This document shows positions 1-10,978 of a DNA stretch of 64,000 nt, one piece after another. Origin of the DNA: Elysia crispata (Eukaryota > Mollusca > Gastropoda > Plakobranchidae); assembly GCA_033675545.1 (NCBI GenBank), contig JAWDGP010007418.1, positions 60,001 to 124,000 of the forward strand, written 5' to 3'. The notes beneath the pieces are model-generated. The model searched no databases. It was not told the origin of the DNA and was given only the letters and a program-made list of their open reading frames with translations. Each line of letters starts with the position of its first letter. The stretch's first letter is position 1. Position numbers and translations under genes: made by a program.

Positions 1-118
1 ATATATATATATATATACCTTTATAACCTATTTATTCAAACACACATACACCCATACATACATACCTACACATATAAACACAAATACGGTTATACATTAT
101 AATACATACATGGATAGA
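1..118. repeat. AT and CATA-type simple repeat
   Basis: The window opens inside an AT dinucleotide run and passes into imperfect CATA/CACA tetranucleotides. It is truncated by the window edge, so its true length is unknown. Confidence 0.85.
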
Positions 119-655
119 TTGGAAGGTAGATAGATAAAAAGTGAATGTGATAAATTGATAATTAGATAAATAGATAGATAGATAGACAGATAGATGGATG
201 GATAGATAGACATATAGATCGATGGATAAAAAGATTGATAAATGGATAGACAGATAAATGAATAGATAGACAGATAAATGGATAGATAGATAAAGATATA
301 TTAACGGATAGATAGATATACATTGATAAACTGATAGATAGATAAATGGATAGAAAGATAGATAAATGGATAAATAGACAGATAAATGGATAGATGAATA
401 GATAAATAGATTGATAGATAGATAGATAGACAGATTGATAGATAGATAGATAGATAGATAAACGGATACATAAATAAATGGATAGATAGACAGATAAATG
501 GGTATTTAGATAGATAAATGGATAGATAGATATAGATAGATAAACGGATAGATAGATATAGATAGATAAACGGAAAGATAGATGAATGGATAGATAGACA
601 GATATGTGGACAGATAGGTAGATAAATGGATCGATAGATAGATGGCTTGGATACG
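119..655. repeat. GATA-type microsatellite, about 540 bp
   Basis: A long imperfect array of GATA units with recurring GACA and AATG variants; the phrase GATAGACAGATAAATG recurs many times. The open frame across it on the minus strand reads as Leu-Ser-Ile-Tyr periodicity and is a by-product of the tetranucleotide, so it is not called as a gene. Confidence 0.93.
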
Positions 656-1640
656 AAGGAGATTTTATATTTGAAATTTACCTTGAATTTAAATTTAAAA
701 TAATGGCACAAAGATTTATTTGTTTATGAATTCAAGGGCTCAGACGGTTTTGTCAAAGAAAACAGACTTTCAATCAGGTCCCAGGTAACCAAGAACATAT
801 ATGTTTGAAACAATATAAATGCGACGTACGAGGATATTTCCCCTAATACAGAAAGTTTTTTTTTTATATATATAAATATCAAATAAGGAACTTTAAAATT
901 AAAAAAAAAAATAATTAAGAAACGTATTTTTTTTTTTAATTTTCACATGTCTTTTTTTTATTTAATTTCAATTTCGATTTTAAAAACAACCAAACGTGTT
1001 TATATCTCTGATTGATTCAGCAATACGCACTGGTTGAAAGCACCGCACAGCACCATCTACACATGTGGCCCAGCTAGACTTCAACTGATAAAACAACGTC
1101 AAGACTTGAAAATAAAGTTAATGCTCTAAAAAAAAAAAACGGTTTTTATAATTTGGGTTTTTTAATCTCTTTTGAAGCAAAAAGTTGATTTTGAAATCAT
1201 TTTATTTCAGTTTATCAACTAATTTACGATGATTTAAAAAGGAAAAAAAAATTAGGGACAGCAATAATCGAGAGTTGAAGCTCTCTAGATCTTGCGGTGA
1301 AGATCAAGTGATAAAAATTTAATTATACATTAATTATCGTCAATAGTTTTATCGCTATGCAAGGAATTTGTATTTGTTACCATATTAGGGTAGACAATGC
1401 TTTGCTTTCGAGCAAAGAAAATGAGCGCAACCTAATGAGACCACAATTTACAAAAGAACGGGAATGTATCTGTAGTGATGCTCGCTTGAAAACATTCAAA
1501 CCCATAATTCTCGAATCAAGTGTTAAAAAAACCATAACCACACATGGCTTTTTGGCTCAAGAAAACTGGCATTAGGAAAACTCAACAGAAAAAATACTGT
1601 ATCCTAATTAATCTTTTGATATTTCATTTCGATTAATTGC
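656..1640. other. AT-rich stretch with no recognisable gene
   Basis: Unique AT-rich DNA with several A and T homopolymers of 8 to 12 bases. A 72-codon open frame at 1,357-1,575 on the plus strand has no recognisable motif and is no longer than chance allows here. Confidence 0.6.
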
Positions 1641-1644
1641 CCAC

Positions 1645-1775
1645 CACATGTAAGGACCTTGTGACAATCTGTTCAAAATCTTTTTGACAATTTTTAATAA
1701 CTTGTAAAAGTTCACTTGATATACTGTCTGGGCTTGATGCTTTGTCAAATTCTTCTTTCTTATTACTTCTCGGAT
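1645..1775 (-). pseudogene. LINE reverse transcriptase fragment, finger region (relic)
   Basis: Read on the minus strand this gives EEFDKASSPDSISSELLQVI, which resembles the segment before the palm of LINE reverse transcriptases (typically a K-x-P-G-x-D-x-I-x-x-E-L-L-K pattern). The glycine of the PG pair is already lost. It points opposite to the longer LINE relic that begins less than 100 bases downstream, so the two are not one simple copy. The call rests on one short motif. Confidence 0.35.
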
Positions 1776-1829
1776 TTTATCTTTCAGTCATAGGTGGATC
1801 AGAAAATTGCGCTTCATAATTTTGCTCAA

Positions 1830-3165
1830 CTTCTATGACACAGATCAGATTCCGCCAGAAATCTCCAAATCTTTATGTACAGCACTGCCAAAGAAACCAG
1901 GAGCAAGAGAGTGTGAAGTATATAGAACGATCAGTCTGATGTGAATCAAAATACTTTAAAGAATTCTCATGATCGGAGTCGGAAACAAACCAGAAATAGT
2001 AGAGTTACAATGAGGCTTTTTCAAAGGAAAAGGTACAACTAATCAAGCTACATCGTTTGAACTAAACTAAACGAGCTGTGAAAGCACAAAAACGAGGTTA
2101 ACCTACCCATGATTTATTGACTACATGAAGGCATTTCACAGAGTACGACATGATGAGATAATCACACATCTAACCAAGTTGAAAAAGATCTACAAGTGTC
2201 AAAAACTGGGAACAGACATCAGCAATGCGAGTTGATTGGGGAATTATTTCAAAAAAAAACAAAGCGCAGTGGCAGACAAGGATATGTGCTTTCCTCAGAC
2301 CTTATCTCTTTACATTGAGATGATTTTGCGAAACCTAGAATGATCCTCAGGAAATAAAGGTGGAGGGCACAAAGCGTAAACAACTTGAGATACGGTGATG
2401 GACCTGTACTAATTGTAGAAAATAAAGAACGCTTGCAATGATTATGACAAATTGTTGAAGCAGAGAGCACAAAAAAAGCGTTAGAATTGACTAGCATAAA
2501 GACAGAAATAACGAACGTCAGTCGAAACTATGAGTGTCCACACATGAACGGGAATAAACTCAAGCAAAGGGATCAGTTCAAATACTAAGGTGCTTCAACA
2601 TCAAGATTTCCACCCAATACTGAAATTGCATCAAGAATAGTGCAAGCAAAAGAGAGTTTATAGACAGAATGTTATCAGTACTAACAAAAAAAAAAAACCA
2701 CATCTCCATTCAAACAAGAAGAAGAGCCCTGAGGTGCTATAATGAACCCATTCTGATACATGGGAGCGAGGCCTGGACAATTTCAAAACATTTACAAAGG
2801 AAACTGGAGGCAATAGAAATGTGGCTGCTCCGCAGAATGATACAGATCTCATGGATTGATCAGAAACCAAACGAAACTGCTACGAGAAGCTAGCACAACA
2901 CGAAATATAATACGAGAACGTCAGGCAATCTTTTTTTTATTTTTTTTTATCATGTGATGAGAAGAGATAAACTAGAACATCTTGTGATAACAGGAATGAT
3001 CTAGGTAAAACGCAACAGGGGAAAACAGAGAAAAAAATGACGGATGGACTAACAAAATGGCTAAAATTAACAAGAGTGACAGATGCACTAAAAGTGACAA
3101 GGGATCGAGATGGGTGGAAAGTCATGATGGCTTGCGCAACATAGCAAGGCATCTGAACCATCGTC
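1830..3165 (+). pseudogene. Decayed non-LTR retrotransposon (LINE) reverse transcriptase
   Basis: Conceptual reading across several frames recovers, in the right order, the landmarks of an endonuclease/reverse-transcriptase LINE ORF. They are IPKK-like LPKKPGARECEVYRTISLM near 1,850-1,940; FIDYMKAFHRVRHDE at 2,113-2,157; LRYGDGPVLIVENKE around the palm at 2,382-2,430; then HGSEAWTISK at 2,759-2,788 followed by LEAIEMWLLRRM. A basic tail ending in a DRDGWK-like motif follows near 3,100-3,130. The catalytic YADD box reads YGDG, and many stops and frameshifts separate the blocks, so the copy cannot make active enzyme. The endonuclease domain is not visible upstream, which fits 5' truncation. The clade (RTE-like or other) cannot be fixed by eye. 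Open frames on the opposite strand here are antisense shadows. Confidence 0.85.
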
Positions 3166-3885
3166 TGTTTTGTTTTAGCAATTTAGTATATTTTTCAAAG
3201 TAAATTATTTTCATCATCCTTGCGGGTTTCTTCTTGATTTTTATCATGATTGACTCGCGAGCATTCATCGAATAAAAGGCAAAAACTGGTGCGAATCAAT
3301 GTGAATCAAAACTTATTTTTATATTTTAATGAATGGACTGTTTTTCTATCAAAATAGCGTTTAGTAGTGCAACATTTGAGACCCTTTATTTTTTTAACCT
3401 GGAGAAACTTCCAATCTTAAAGGATTATTTCCCATTAACTTCTTACCATATAAAAGACAGGAAATTAGCATCTCAGATCGAAAACTATTTATAGACATAC
3501 TTCACATGTGTTGGTGGTGCTTTGTGCACGACCTTGACATTGTTGTTGATAGTATTGTTGCTCATCCTGGAACAGTTTGTTTCAACCTTTTTTTTTTGCT
3601 TTGTTTTTGGTTTGTTTTCGTTTTTTCTATATTATATTTTTTATTACTTAACCAATTTAAAAAAACAAAACGCAATGGTTTTGTTTAGAAATCGAGTCAT
3701 TTGACAAATTGTTACTCTCAAAATTAATTAGAGTAAAAGTAAAAAAAAAATTCAATGATTGCATTATGCAAGAATACTCCATCTTCTTTTCGCTTTTCTT
3801 ATAAAAATGTTACTGTTCTCATTACCTAGTAGTTCTTTGATACTCCTCAGGCCGCACTTTGGCCCACCCATCATATGCTTCACTG
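3166..3885. other. No gene recognised
   Basis: AT-rich unique sequence with T and A homopolymers. Two overlapping 60-codon open frames at 3,506-3,704 are Phe/Leu-rich products of T-rich DNA. Confidence 0.55.
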
Positions 3886-4140
3886 ACGAAGATGAAGGTA
3901 ACCATATCTTCACACGACAGTTTACCCTCTGAAGATGATGGTGACATTGGTATGAAATAAGAAAGAACGTTTGAAGATAGAGGTAACCATATCCTCACAC
4001 GACAGTTTGCCCTCTGAAGATGATGGTGACATTGGTATGAAATAAAAAAGAACGTTTGAAGATGGAGGTGACCATATCCTAACACGACAGTTTGCCCTCT
4101 GAAGATGATGGGGACATTGGTATGAAATTAAAAAAGAAAA
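3886..4140. repeat. Three tandem copies of an 85-bp unit
   Basis: The phrase GAAGAT followed by GGTRACCATATC begins at 3,888, 3,973 and 4,058, giving a constant 85-base period. Each copy contains the run ACGACAGTTTRCCCTCTG and the run GACATTGGTATGAAAT. Copies differ by a few substitutions; the third decays at its end. The period is not a multiple of three, so the open minus frames change register between copies and are not taken as coding. Confidence 0.9.
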
Positions 4141-5815
4141 CGTTTTCCTTTCAATTAAAATGTTCGTAAACTTACGCACATGGCTTATGTATAGTGCATC
4201 TTTGGATCTTTTTACAGACTGGCTTGTAATAAATAAGCTTAGTTAGCGAGTTGGGTAAAGTTGTTTAATCTATTTAGAGATTACTTTAAACGTCCATTAT
4301 CATGTCAGTTCGAATATATGGGCAACTACGAATTTTCTTTAGGCAATTTTTATTCATTAATCATGTGGCCATAAATAGATGGAATTTAATAGTTTCTTCA
4401 GCCCTGAATTGTTCTTTTTTTTTTTTTTTTTTTTTGTTGTTGCTTTTTTGTATATTATAATGCCTGAAATAACAAATTCATATGAGAAATTTCTAAAAAA
4501 AAACATACACTAAGCCTTGTAAAAGATTATAATAGACAAGAAATTAGGTTTTATAATTATGATGCACAAATCGTTAATTCACTAAAATCTTGTTAAAACT
4601 AATCAACAGCATTACATGGATTTATTAATAAAAACTGCCACAGCTTACAAAAGATAAATAGCTTTAATTCTCGGAATGTTCTAAATAATGAAATTTCAAT
4701 TTGCTATTGCAATATTTCTTACCGTTTTATAATGCTGTAGTCTCAAGATTAAGAAGTAAAGTTCACCTCTTTCGATCTAGAAAACGAGAGCAGACAAATC
4801 TTTGAAGGTTCACTAATTTAAGTTAAAATTAAAAAAAAAAGTTTCAATTTTGAGTTAGAATTATATCCATAAGCAGTTTAAATATGAAGTAAGTGTCAGG
4901 CATGTTAATAACGGTAGTCACCAATATTCTTCTTATCTTCAACATTCTAAGCTTCATTAGAAGCGCTCATGATACTTAGTACTTGCAATAATGTTCAACA
5001 GTTGCGCCATGGTCTTTATAACGTGCTGCCACAGATTATGACATGACTCCATGCGCACACTTTAGATTACCTGACCTGATTTCTAGATTATCTGTTCTCT
5101 TAGCTCACAAGCTGGTGGATATCATCAGTTCAGGCTGATCTCAGAACATTTTTTGATATTAAAAAAAAATATTTTTTGTTTGTTTTCCAGGGTAGATGTG
5201 AAAAGTCGAGGTCCCAAACTCAACCACGAGGATAAGATTGAAAGTGTTTGTACGCAACAGCCACCGACTTCACAAGAAGATTTTTCTTAGAATGATCTCT
5301 TTGATCTCTCTAATTCACCAATGCTCAGTTTTCATTGCCATACTTTAGAACAAATACAGCACTAAGAAATGTTCTATACCCACTGCAAGTCTATGTTTTT
5401 CCTTCAATTTATTATCGTCCTAATCAGCGTCATTGTCATGAATATTATCATCGTTATCATTTTTATTACAACCCCCGCCACCCAAAACAGCATAATTGAC
5501 ATCATCCTACTTATCACGGTAATTATCCGTAGCAGAGACGATGCACAACGTGAGTTAACAGTAATTGTACACGTAAATCCACTATCGCAAACAAGGAATG
5601 GTTTGCCATCCTTATCAGCAATAAGTTCTTAAAAGTTCATGTCAGAGTCTTTATTTCTTATGGCGGCTGCAGTTTAAACAATCTATGTCTAAAGGTGCAT
5701 TTATAATTTTTTTCATAAATTGGAAAAAAAGTCGAGAAAAAACAGTTTAGAGTTAAGGCTGTTGCTGAACGTCATTGCTAGCGCAGACTGGGAACCAATC
5801 AGTTTCTGCTCTCAC
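4141..5815. other. No confident gene; possible cystatin intron 1 or intergenic DNA
   Basis: AT-rich unique sequence. If the cystatin exon to the right is real, its first intron starts at 5,815 and runs leftwards through this stretch, but I could not find exons 2 and 3. On the plus strand a good acceptor (TTTGTTTGTTTTCCAG ending at 5,190) opens a 32-codon frame that stops at 5,288-5,290; it has no known motif and I do not call it. Confidence 0.5.
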
Positions 5816-6028
5816 CTTTTTTTCAGCCTTGACTACTTTGTTCAAAGTCATCCGTTCGCGATGGGGCGATAAGTAGAGTTCGTTGAGGAACTCCACTGCA
5901 AACTTCACTATGGGGTCATCATGGTCCAGGACAACTTTCTGACGACCTTTTGCAGCTGAGTCTGGTGTTACCAGATTCAGAAGCACTGTGAAGCCGAATA
6001 GAGCGCACAACTCGATCTTTAACCTCAT
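5816..6028 (-). CDS. Exon 1 of a probable secreted cystatin (cysteine protease inhibitor)
   Basis: Seventy-one codons from an ATG at 6,028-6,026. Residues 1-26 look like a signal peptide: MRLK, a hydrophobic core around ELCALFGFTVLLNLV, then a small-residue end at DSAA. Residues 36-71 resemble the first helix and following strand of the cystatin fold: DDPIVKFAVEFLNELYLS, then LNKVVKAEKK. The frame meets AAG|GTGAGA, a near-ideal splice donor, at 5,816/5,815, in phase 0. From memory, type-2 cystatins have their first intron just before the QxVxG inhibitory loop, which is where this falls. The rest of the domain (QxVxG, PW loop, disulfides) would lie further left and was not found, so the gene is incomplete here or a fragment. 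Reading through the donor gives KVRAETDWF and an early stop, a weaker alternative in which the loop has lost its glycine. Confidence 0.6.
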
Positions 6029-7190
6029 CTACGGGTGAGAGAATCAAAATATTTAAAAAAAAGAGGCATGGGAAATATATCACTATTTTTGCTGTTGTTG
6101 TTGTTGTTGTTGTTGTTGCTGCTGCTGTTGTTTTTGTTATTGTTTAATCCATTTTTCATATTTCACTGCATTTAGAGGTAGATACAGGAATAAAGAACTT
6201 GTAAAATTAAAGCGTAGGGTTTTTTCTATAAAATGCTAAAGAATGCAGCAGATGATATTTTCGTAGAATGTCCATGACTCCACCAAGGACTTGTGGTGGC
6301 TATTTTTTTATATATTGCAGTGACAATAGTGTGTGATTATGGTGAAGAAGGTGACAACAATATTAAATACCATTAAACCATGAAACAAAAGAAACATATA
6401 AAAAAGAGTTGTCACTAACGTTTTTAGTTAACAGATTAAATTGTTATCAGTTGAAATAAACATATAGTAATATTATTTTTTCGTGCAAATTAAATGCGGA
6501 TCGTAGGGTTAGCTAGAAACTCATATTTCTTATCTAAGTTTTGAGGTTCTTCCATAGCAAGTCATACATACATTATTTAAACATCTTTACATCAATAAAT
6601 TTAAATTCAACCAGATATTGTGAATAAAGTGCAGGATTTATCTAGACCTAAAAAAAAAACGGGACGATATATGCGTTTATAAATATTAAAATGTAGAAAA
6701 GAATCGATTGTTTCTTCCCTTGAAATTCTCTCTAACAAATTATTTCTCTGGCTTTACAGCCAAAAAAATCACCAAGATTCCAATTATCTCAATTTGTGAT
6801 CTGTTCTTCTAGGTATCATAAAATCCAATGATCTCTACTTAAATTGGTTCTTTGAATCCAATAGGTTTGTTATTGTTTTTTTTTTTTTTTGTTTTTGGTA
6901 ATGTTTTTTGATTATCTATTAGTGCCTATTCCCAAGAGCTAAAGTCCTTCGCAATCAATCCGAAATTTCCCCTTCAATCAGATTTCTTGTGGTTTTTTTC
7001 CCTCATTCCCGAAACTCGATCTCGTTGGCCTGCACTCAATGGCATGCCATCTGTTGGTCTCTTTGTATTGGGCATCGACAACCAAGGCAACTCATAATAC
7101 TCTCATATACTACATAGAAGAATAGGTAAAAAATGTAGAGGATGATGATTATAATGAAGATTGGAGCTGATAATGGAATTATGATTGAGA
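6029..7190. other. No gene; includes a short GTT/GCT repeat
   Basis: AT-rich unique sequence upstream of the cystatin exon on its strand; a pyrimidine-rich stretch ending in TAG directly precedes the ATG, so a 5' untranslated exon could be spliced there. A GTT/GCT trinucleotide run lies at 6,091-6,135. Confidence 0.55.
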
Positions 7191-7193
7191 GCA

Positions 7194-7329
7194 TCATGAC
7201 GATGATAATGATGGATGATGATGATGACGATGATAGTGATGGATGATGATGATGACGATGATACTGATGGATGATGATGATGATGATGATGATGATAATG
7301 ATGGATGATGATGATGACGATGATAGGGA

Positions 7330-7361
<32 letters not shown>

Positions 7362-7460
7362 AATAGCGATGGATGATGATGATGATGACGATGATAGTGA
7401 TGGATGATGATGATGATGACGATGATAGTGATGGACGATGATGATGACTATGACAATGAG
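7194..7460. repeat. GAT-rich minisatellite with 28-40 bp units
   Basis: About eight units each begin GGATGATGATGATGA and end in a variant such as CGATGATAGTGAT; unit length varies from 28 to about 40 bases by gain or loss of GAT triplets. Overlapping His/Ser/Ile-rich open frames on the minus strand are artefacts of the triplet. Confidence 0.9.
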
Positions 7461-8379
7461 GTACATCCACTTGTAAACTCACCTCGTCAGTTTTCCTTGA
7501 AGAACAGAATAGAAATGTTTTTAGAGGCCACTGTTCTATTTTCTACCGCAAGATTAGTCTGTGCAAATAAAATATAGGGCCGGAACCCCTGTCTTTTAAA
7601 TGCAGTTCGTTATTCGTATATCAACCAATCATGGAACTTTTCGTGGCAGTCCGTCCTATTTCAACACATCATAATATTGAGGGCGTGATTTACGAATCTT
7701 TCTCGGGACCATAGTTGGCTATAATTTTGTTTAAGTTGTCGTTTTTTGTTTTTGTTTTTGTTTGTTTCTTTGTTTGTTTGCTTTTTGTTATTGTTGTTTA
7801 TATTGATCTTTTCTGAGCATGCATGCTCTTTTGATGTAAAGCCATCTGAGTGCAGAATTGGAAGTTTCCAACTTCATTCCAAGACCCAAAAAGCCATAAG
7901 AAAACTCAATGCAAATACCGAGTGGTAAAACTCTGACAAGTCATGGATAGTTTTCTTAGATGAAATCGAACCTGGCCAAGATTCTGTCAACTAAATAAGG
8001 TGACAGAAAAACAGCTTTTAATGACAAGAATGTCATTTTATTATACACGAAGGAAACGATTCGCATAATGCAATCTGTGACTCGACCAGGCTGTATTAAA
8101 ACTTAATCATTGCTTGTGGAGAAGATGTGCGCATTCATCGCAGAATATTGTCTGATAATTTTAAGAAACGAGTAAACAATGCTGAAAGAAAAGCGACCCT
8201 TATTGAAAAAAATCAGAATAGAATTATTTCAAGAATAAAAACTTTCAAAATATTCAACCTTCACTTGAAACCGGAATGTTTTATAATACTTATCTTGCAG
8301 AATTTAACTTTTCATTGTTTTTTTAATCCTACTATTTCTGACAAAATCTTGCATAGTTCCAAAGTCTGAGAAAAGAGCA
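7461..8379. other. No gene recognised
   Basis: Unique AT-rich sequence. The open frames at 7,746-7,928 and 8,127-8,369 lack recognisable motifs, splice context or unusual length. Confidence 0.55.
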
Positions 8380-8530
8380 TTCTAGAAGGGAAAATGTCAG
8401 AAAATGGAAGCAGAGGAAGATTTTAAAGAAGATGGAGTGATGAAATTGGCAGCGGTTTTTAGGGGCATGCCTAACAACAGCTATGGACTGGGACCTTTAC
8501 AGAGAATCCATCAAGAAGGCAAACATTCCT
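8380..8530 (+). pseudogene. Possible LINE C-terminal tail relic
   Basis: Frame-shifted reading gives ILEGKMSENGSRGR, then RRWSDEI, then AMDWDLYRESIKK. This order resembles the tail of LINE reverse transcriptase ORFs (a L-x-G-K-x-x-G-x-R-x-x-G-R-x-x-x-x-W-x-D-x-I block followed by a D-R-x-x-W block). Stops and a frame change are present. The match is short and partly subjective. Confidence 0.35.
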
Positions 8531-8756
8531 AAAGTAGCATGCTGCATGGAAGCAAAACAATTGTACATAGCTAGAAAAATCGAGGATGTAAAATACTATG
8601 ATGTATTGGTAAGGTCGCGAACTGCTCCTTGTGAGGATTGCAAACCGGCTCTGGGAGTTAATGTTCTGTTTTAGTGGTCCCCATAAATATGTTCTTTACT
8701 TTCAGAAAAAACCTTTTAAATACATCACGGCATCAACCAATCTCAACGTGTGCTCG

Positions 8757-8940
<184 letters not shown>

Positions 8941-9490
8941 TCTCGCTTTAGGACAACAAAGTTTGGGTTGTAAACTAAGTATCTACCTGCAATATCACAG
9001 TAAGTCATGTTCGCAAAGATGGTTTCAATAAAATTTGGAAAGCCATTTCCAAGGTCTTTATAATTATTTTGCCTTGCCACGGAATGATGTATAGTGCAAG
9101 CATGACTATGACATACTTCTATCCACCCGAGACATTCCTTGTACATCTTTCGGTGATCAGAAACCTGAGAATTCAAATTTCTCTCATATGTGTCGTCGAA
9201 AAGACATTTTGCCTGTTATCGGTAGAGTAGAGTTTTCAAGTGAAAAATCAAACAAATAAGTACTTTTCTTCCCGCAGCCTTCATTTGGTGTATCTCACCA
9301 CCGAGATCATAAAATCCACTGTAGAATCAACTTTAAAAGCTAGATCAAAATTCTTGAAACACCACATACAGATTAAGTTTCATGATCAATGAAGATGCAA
9401 GGGAAACCGAATATGTTTGAGAGAGATGAAAAAAAATATATAAAACAGTCACCAGTTAGAATTCAAGAACAATGAATTAAGTAAAAACAA
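8941..9490. other. No gene recognised
   Basis: Unique sequence. A minus-strand open frame up to 9,176 runs out of the CT tract into unique DNA; its unique part has no motif I recognise. Confidence 0.5.
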
Positions 9491-9498
9491 TTTTATTT

Positions 9499-9534
9499 GA
9501 CATAGAAGACGTTTCGCCTTAATGGCTTCGTCAG
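9499..9534 (-). ncRNA. Candidate hammerhead-type self-cleaving ribozyme core
   Basis: On the minus strand, reading 9,534 down to 9,499: CTGACGA (matches the conserved CUGANGA box), then A-GCC-ATTAA-GGC (a 3-bp stem II with a five-base loop), then GAA (conserved), then ACGT-CTTCT-ATGT (a 4-bp stem III with one G-U pair), then C at the expected cleavage position. All core nucleotides of the hammerhead consensus are in order. Two weaknesses: an extra A sits at the base of stem II, and the flanks (AAACTA before, AAATAAA after) pair poorly as stem I. Short-stem-III hammerheads of this style are known in Penelope-like retroelements and retrozymes and are thought to act as dimers. It may therefore be a relic of such an element; no element ORF is recognisable beside it. 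Confidence 0.45.
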
Positions 9535-9540
9535 TAGTTT

Positions 9541-9996
9541 AAAAAAAACATAGGGAATGAGATTTAGCCATGCGTCCCGTTCAACAATCACAAGCTTAAG
9601 CAGTGGAGAAAAAGCAAACGCTGTAGCACGATGCTTCTTGTTGGTATAACCTTCATTAGCCCTCCTCACTACTGATGCCGCTTTTTGTGTGTGTGGATAT
9701 TGGCAGTCAAAAGACCAAAGAACTTCATTTAGGTACATTGAGTGGATTGGGAGGAAATAGCGTAAATAATCGCTGTTTTCCTTTACAATACTACAATATT
9801 ATAATTGAGTGAGCAAATAACTCTAAAGACGAAGTTATTATTTATATGAGATAAAGAAGGAAATAAAAGATATTTAAAAGATCAGTAGAACAGTAGTCAG
9901 GGAAAGATGGAGATTATCAAGAAAATTTACAGCTTAAGTGCGAAATCTAGAAAGGACTAGTCGCAATGTCACTAAAGAAATCTCCGTGAACGTTTT

Positions 9997-9999
<3 letters not shown>
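9541..9999. other. No gene recognised
   Basis: Unique AT-rich sequence. The minus-strand 81-codon frame at 9,493-9,738 overlaps the ribozyme-like motif and shows no protein family signature. Confidence 0.5.
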
Positions 10000-10000
<1 letters not shown>

Positions 10001-10087
<87 letters not shown>

Positions 10088-10120
10088 CAGAGACAGAGAC
10101 AAACAGACAGACAGACAGAA
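10001..10120. repeat. GA microsatellite grading into GACAGA and GACA
   Basis: Pure GA to about 10,069, then GACAGA repeats, then GACA repeats: a compound microsatellite. Open frames over it are artefacts. Confidence 0.95.
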
Positions 10121-10194
10121 GACGGATGAGAGGAAGAAGAAAAAGAAGATGGGATGAAGTGAAAGAATGAAAGTTTCTCATGTCACCTAAGGCT

Positions 10195-10437
10195 ATGTAT
10201 TTCGGTGTAGAACAGTGGAATTTGGTAGAATAGAGTGGATTTTGGTAGATTTCGGTAAACAGCAGTTGGTTGATTTCATAGATTTCGGTAGATTTTTCTG
10301 GATTTCGGTAAATTTCGGTAGATGTCGGTAGCTTTTGGTAGATTTCGGTGGATTTCGGTAGGTTTGGTGGATATACGTAGATTTAGGTAGATTTCGGCGG
10401 ATTTCGATAGATTTTGGTGGATTTCAGTATTCAGCAG
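10195..10437. repeat. Degenerate 11-bp minisatellite (GATTTCGGTAG type)
   Basis: About twenty imperfect units of the kind GATTTCGGTAG, with GATTTTGGTAG and GATTTCGGTGG variants. The C/T change within TTCGG or TTTGG and the A/G change near the unit end account for most variation. Confidence 0.85.
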
Positions 10438-10711
10438 AACACCTCCCTTTTATTTTCTTTTAGTATTATTATTATTATTTATTTTTTTTTGGGGGGAAGG
10501 GGGGGGTGAGGGCAGGTTCATCTTGACTGTCTTGCTAATCCATGCACGTCTATACCACTTCGTTGACTGGTCTCACGATAGTAAGAACACTTTTAATCTT
10601 TCCAATAAGAACCTCTCATTTCTCCTGCTCCATATTCCTCGGGAACTGTTTTCGATTATTTCCGCCAGTAGCTTTAGAGCTTTCATTCTTATGTTGCCAA
10701 CTATTGAGAGT

Positions 10712-10978
10712 TTATTCAGAAGGTCGTAGACTGATGACCATAATTATGTATCCTCTAACACCAACCTCAACGGACATCACCACAGATTTGTAGCCGGCAC
10801 CGTCTAGCTCTTTGCTCAGGTTCAGGTATTTCTCTCTTTTGTAGATGTGGGCCTCTTCCATTCTGTTTTCGTATGGAACTGTTAGCTCCACCATGATCAG
10901 TTGTTGTGTGGAAGTTGAACGGATCGCAATATCAGGCCTTAGTCTTGTTTGTTTTATTACACCAAAGTGATGTCTCAT
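10712..10978 (-). pseudogene. Retroelement-derived C-terminal protein fragment
   Basis: The 88-codon frame reads TRLRPDIAIRSTS, then VELTVPYENRMEEAH, then KREKYLNLSKEL, then a VEVGVRGY motif. From memory this series (L-R-P-D-I ... V-E-L-T-V-P-x-E-x-R-x-E-E-A ... K-x-x-K-Y ... V-E-V-G-x-R-G) is common in C-terminal parts of LINE-associated reverse transcriptase ORFs in fish, cnidarians and molluscs. Sequence on the same strand up to about 11,250 keeps weak traces but with stops. No reverse transcriptase core is visible, so this is a truncated relic. Confidence 0.6.

Noticed and set aside
301..711. 136-codon Leu-Ser-Ile-Tyr frame
   Set aside because: It is the GATA tetranucleotide translated on the minus strand.
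2249..3161. Minus-strand open frames of 70-82 codons
   Set aside because: They are antisense to the decayed LINE on the plus strand and have no motif of their own.
7036..7482. His/Ser/Ile-rich frames over the GAT minisatellite
   Set aside because: They follow directly from the ATC/ATG triplets on the minus strand.
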